From contig CAMAYR010000017.1 of the NCBI GenBank assembly GCA_945862355.1, positions 1 through 36,642 on the forward strand: a stretch of DNA of 36,642 nt, given 5' to 3'. The translations under genes and the position numbers were made by a program. Numbering within the stretch: the stretch's first letter is position 1; every line of letters begins with the position of its first letter. Positions 34,904 to 36,642 of the stretch are shown one piece after another. This DNA comes from Devosia equisanguinis. Lineage in GTDB: Bacteria; Pseudomonadota; Alphaproteobacteria; Rhizobiales; Hyphomicrobiaceae. The notes below the pieces were generated by a model, which worked only from the letters and a program-made list of their open reading frames with translations, did no database searches and was not told the DNA's origin.

Positions 34904-35041
34904 ACCCCGCCTTTTGGTGGCGTCCTCGCAGGTCGGACTGACCAACGCGACGGTGCGGGGTTCCACCTTACTCATCGATTGTTAACGTTGCCTAGGCACA
35001 TCTACCAGTTCGGACGACACGTCTAGTTCTGGAGAGCTGCA

Positions 35042-35248
35042 ATGAGCGAAGGCAAGCTGTGTCCGCGATGTGGAGTAAGCGGTCCCGTGACATTCGTTCG
35101 TCAGGGAGAGCAGCGCGTCGGCGTGTGTGCCAACCAGCACAAAGTGTCGTCAGAGCCGATCAGCCAGGCATCGTGCGCGCGCGAGCGGATGTCGCGCTGG
35201 ATCAGGCGACTTGAAACGAGCACGTGGCGCGACGCTGTCCGATATTGA
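35042..35248 (+). CDS. small CxxC zinc-ribbon-like protein
   Basis: 68 residues. The ATG at 35042 has GGAGAG five bases upstream, a strong start signal. The N-terminus reads MSEGKLCPRCGVSGPVTFV and VGVCANQHKV, with three cysteines and a histidine that could bind zinc as a half-ribbon. The C-terminal half is basic (ARERMSRWIRRLETS). I do not recognise the family. It lies alone between xseA and the formaldehyde dehydrogenase gene, in a stretch with lower coding bias, so its reality rests on the SD and the CPRC motif. Confidence 0.55.
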   Translation: MSEGKLCPRCGVSGPVTFVRQGEQRVGVCANQHKVSSEPISQASCARERMSRWIRRLETSTWRDAVRY

Positions 35249-35473
35249 GCGTCGCCGCAATGAAGTCGCGAAAGTGGCCGCCACCCATCCCGACCATCTC
35301 CCCGTGAGAACGCAGGAGAATTGCATACGACCGCGCAACCCATTTCACTACCGCAGATCGGCCGCCCGAACACTGCGGATTCCTTGCGGTTGCTGGCGCG
35401 AACACTGCCTTGGTGACTTGCCGCTGTTCCATATGCGATAGCCCTGCGTGAGAACGGGGAGGAGGCGATCGCA

Positions 35474-36601
<1,128 letters not shown>

Positions 36602-36642
36602 GAGGCTCCTCGGTGAGCTGAGTCCGGTTGGGCAGAGAATGA

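Overview
The window is GC-rich chromosomal DNA from an alphaproteobacterium, most likely of the order Hyphomicrobiales (Rhizobiales). The evidence is the style of the NuoABCD, XseA, RuvB and class III alcohol dehydrogenase proteins, a short DUF4167 protein, two YkuD-type L,D-transpeptidases side by side, a lineage-typical HNH protein and FNR/FixK-like boxes. I cannot name a genus. No tRNA, rRNA, CRISPR array, prophage or complete insertion sequence is visible.

Layout. Positions 1-3640 hold the tail of a small unknown gene, a hypothetical protein, a membrane-anchored conserved hypothetical protein and, divergent from it, a two-TM protein with a degenerate EAL domain. Positions 3660-7350 (minus strand) are the head of a complex I operon, nuoA-nuoB-nuoC, then an NTF2/SnoaL-like gene, nuoD and a yjdM/phnA-type zinc-ribbon gene with an apparent one-base frameshift at its end. 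nuoE-N are not here. Positions 7600-12260 carry an FAD monooxygenase, a GT4 glycosyltransferase, an alpha/beta hydrolase and a four-CBS protein with an FNR/FixK-like box. Positions 12270-16130 hold a DUF547 secreted protein preceded by an unannotated 27-residue membrane peptide, an acyl-CoA ligase, a universal stress protein with another FNR-like half-conserved box, and a DUF4167 protein with a 20-bp palindrome at its start.

Positions 16200-22120 include a repeat-rich spacer, a small secreted protein, an MFS exporter, two L,D-transpeptidases and the HNH protein followed by a hairpin/T-run terminator. Positions 22190-25680 include a 4,5-dihydroxyphthalate-decarboxylase-like protein, a 100-aa conserved unknown, a frameshifted and truncated mandelate racemase/enolase-superfamily pseudogene and a zinc-dependent dehydrogenase. 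Positions 25740-30640 hold a patatin-like lipase, a serine-glyoxylate-type aminotransferase and a TadG-like von Willebrand protein. Positions 30660-36601 hold ruvB, a NUDIX protein, a 618-bp gene-free gap, xseA, a tiny CxxC protein and glutathione-dependent formaldehyde dehydrogenase.

Functionally this is mostly a mosaic of single-gene units with many convergent pairs, plus one core respiratory operon. No clear new multigene system stands out. The more unusual points are the interrupted nuo operon, two apparent single-base frameshifts (yjdM end; racemase pseudogene), the catalytically degenerate EAL protein, the mini-membrane protein upstream of DUF547, and the palindrome and repeats around 16.1-16.3 kb.
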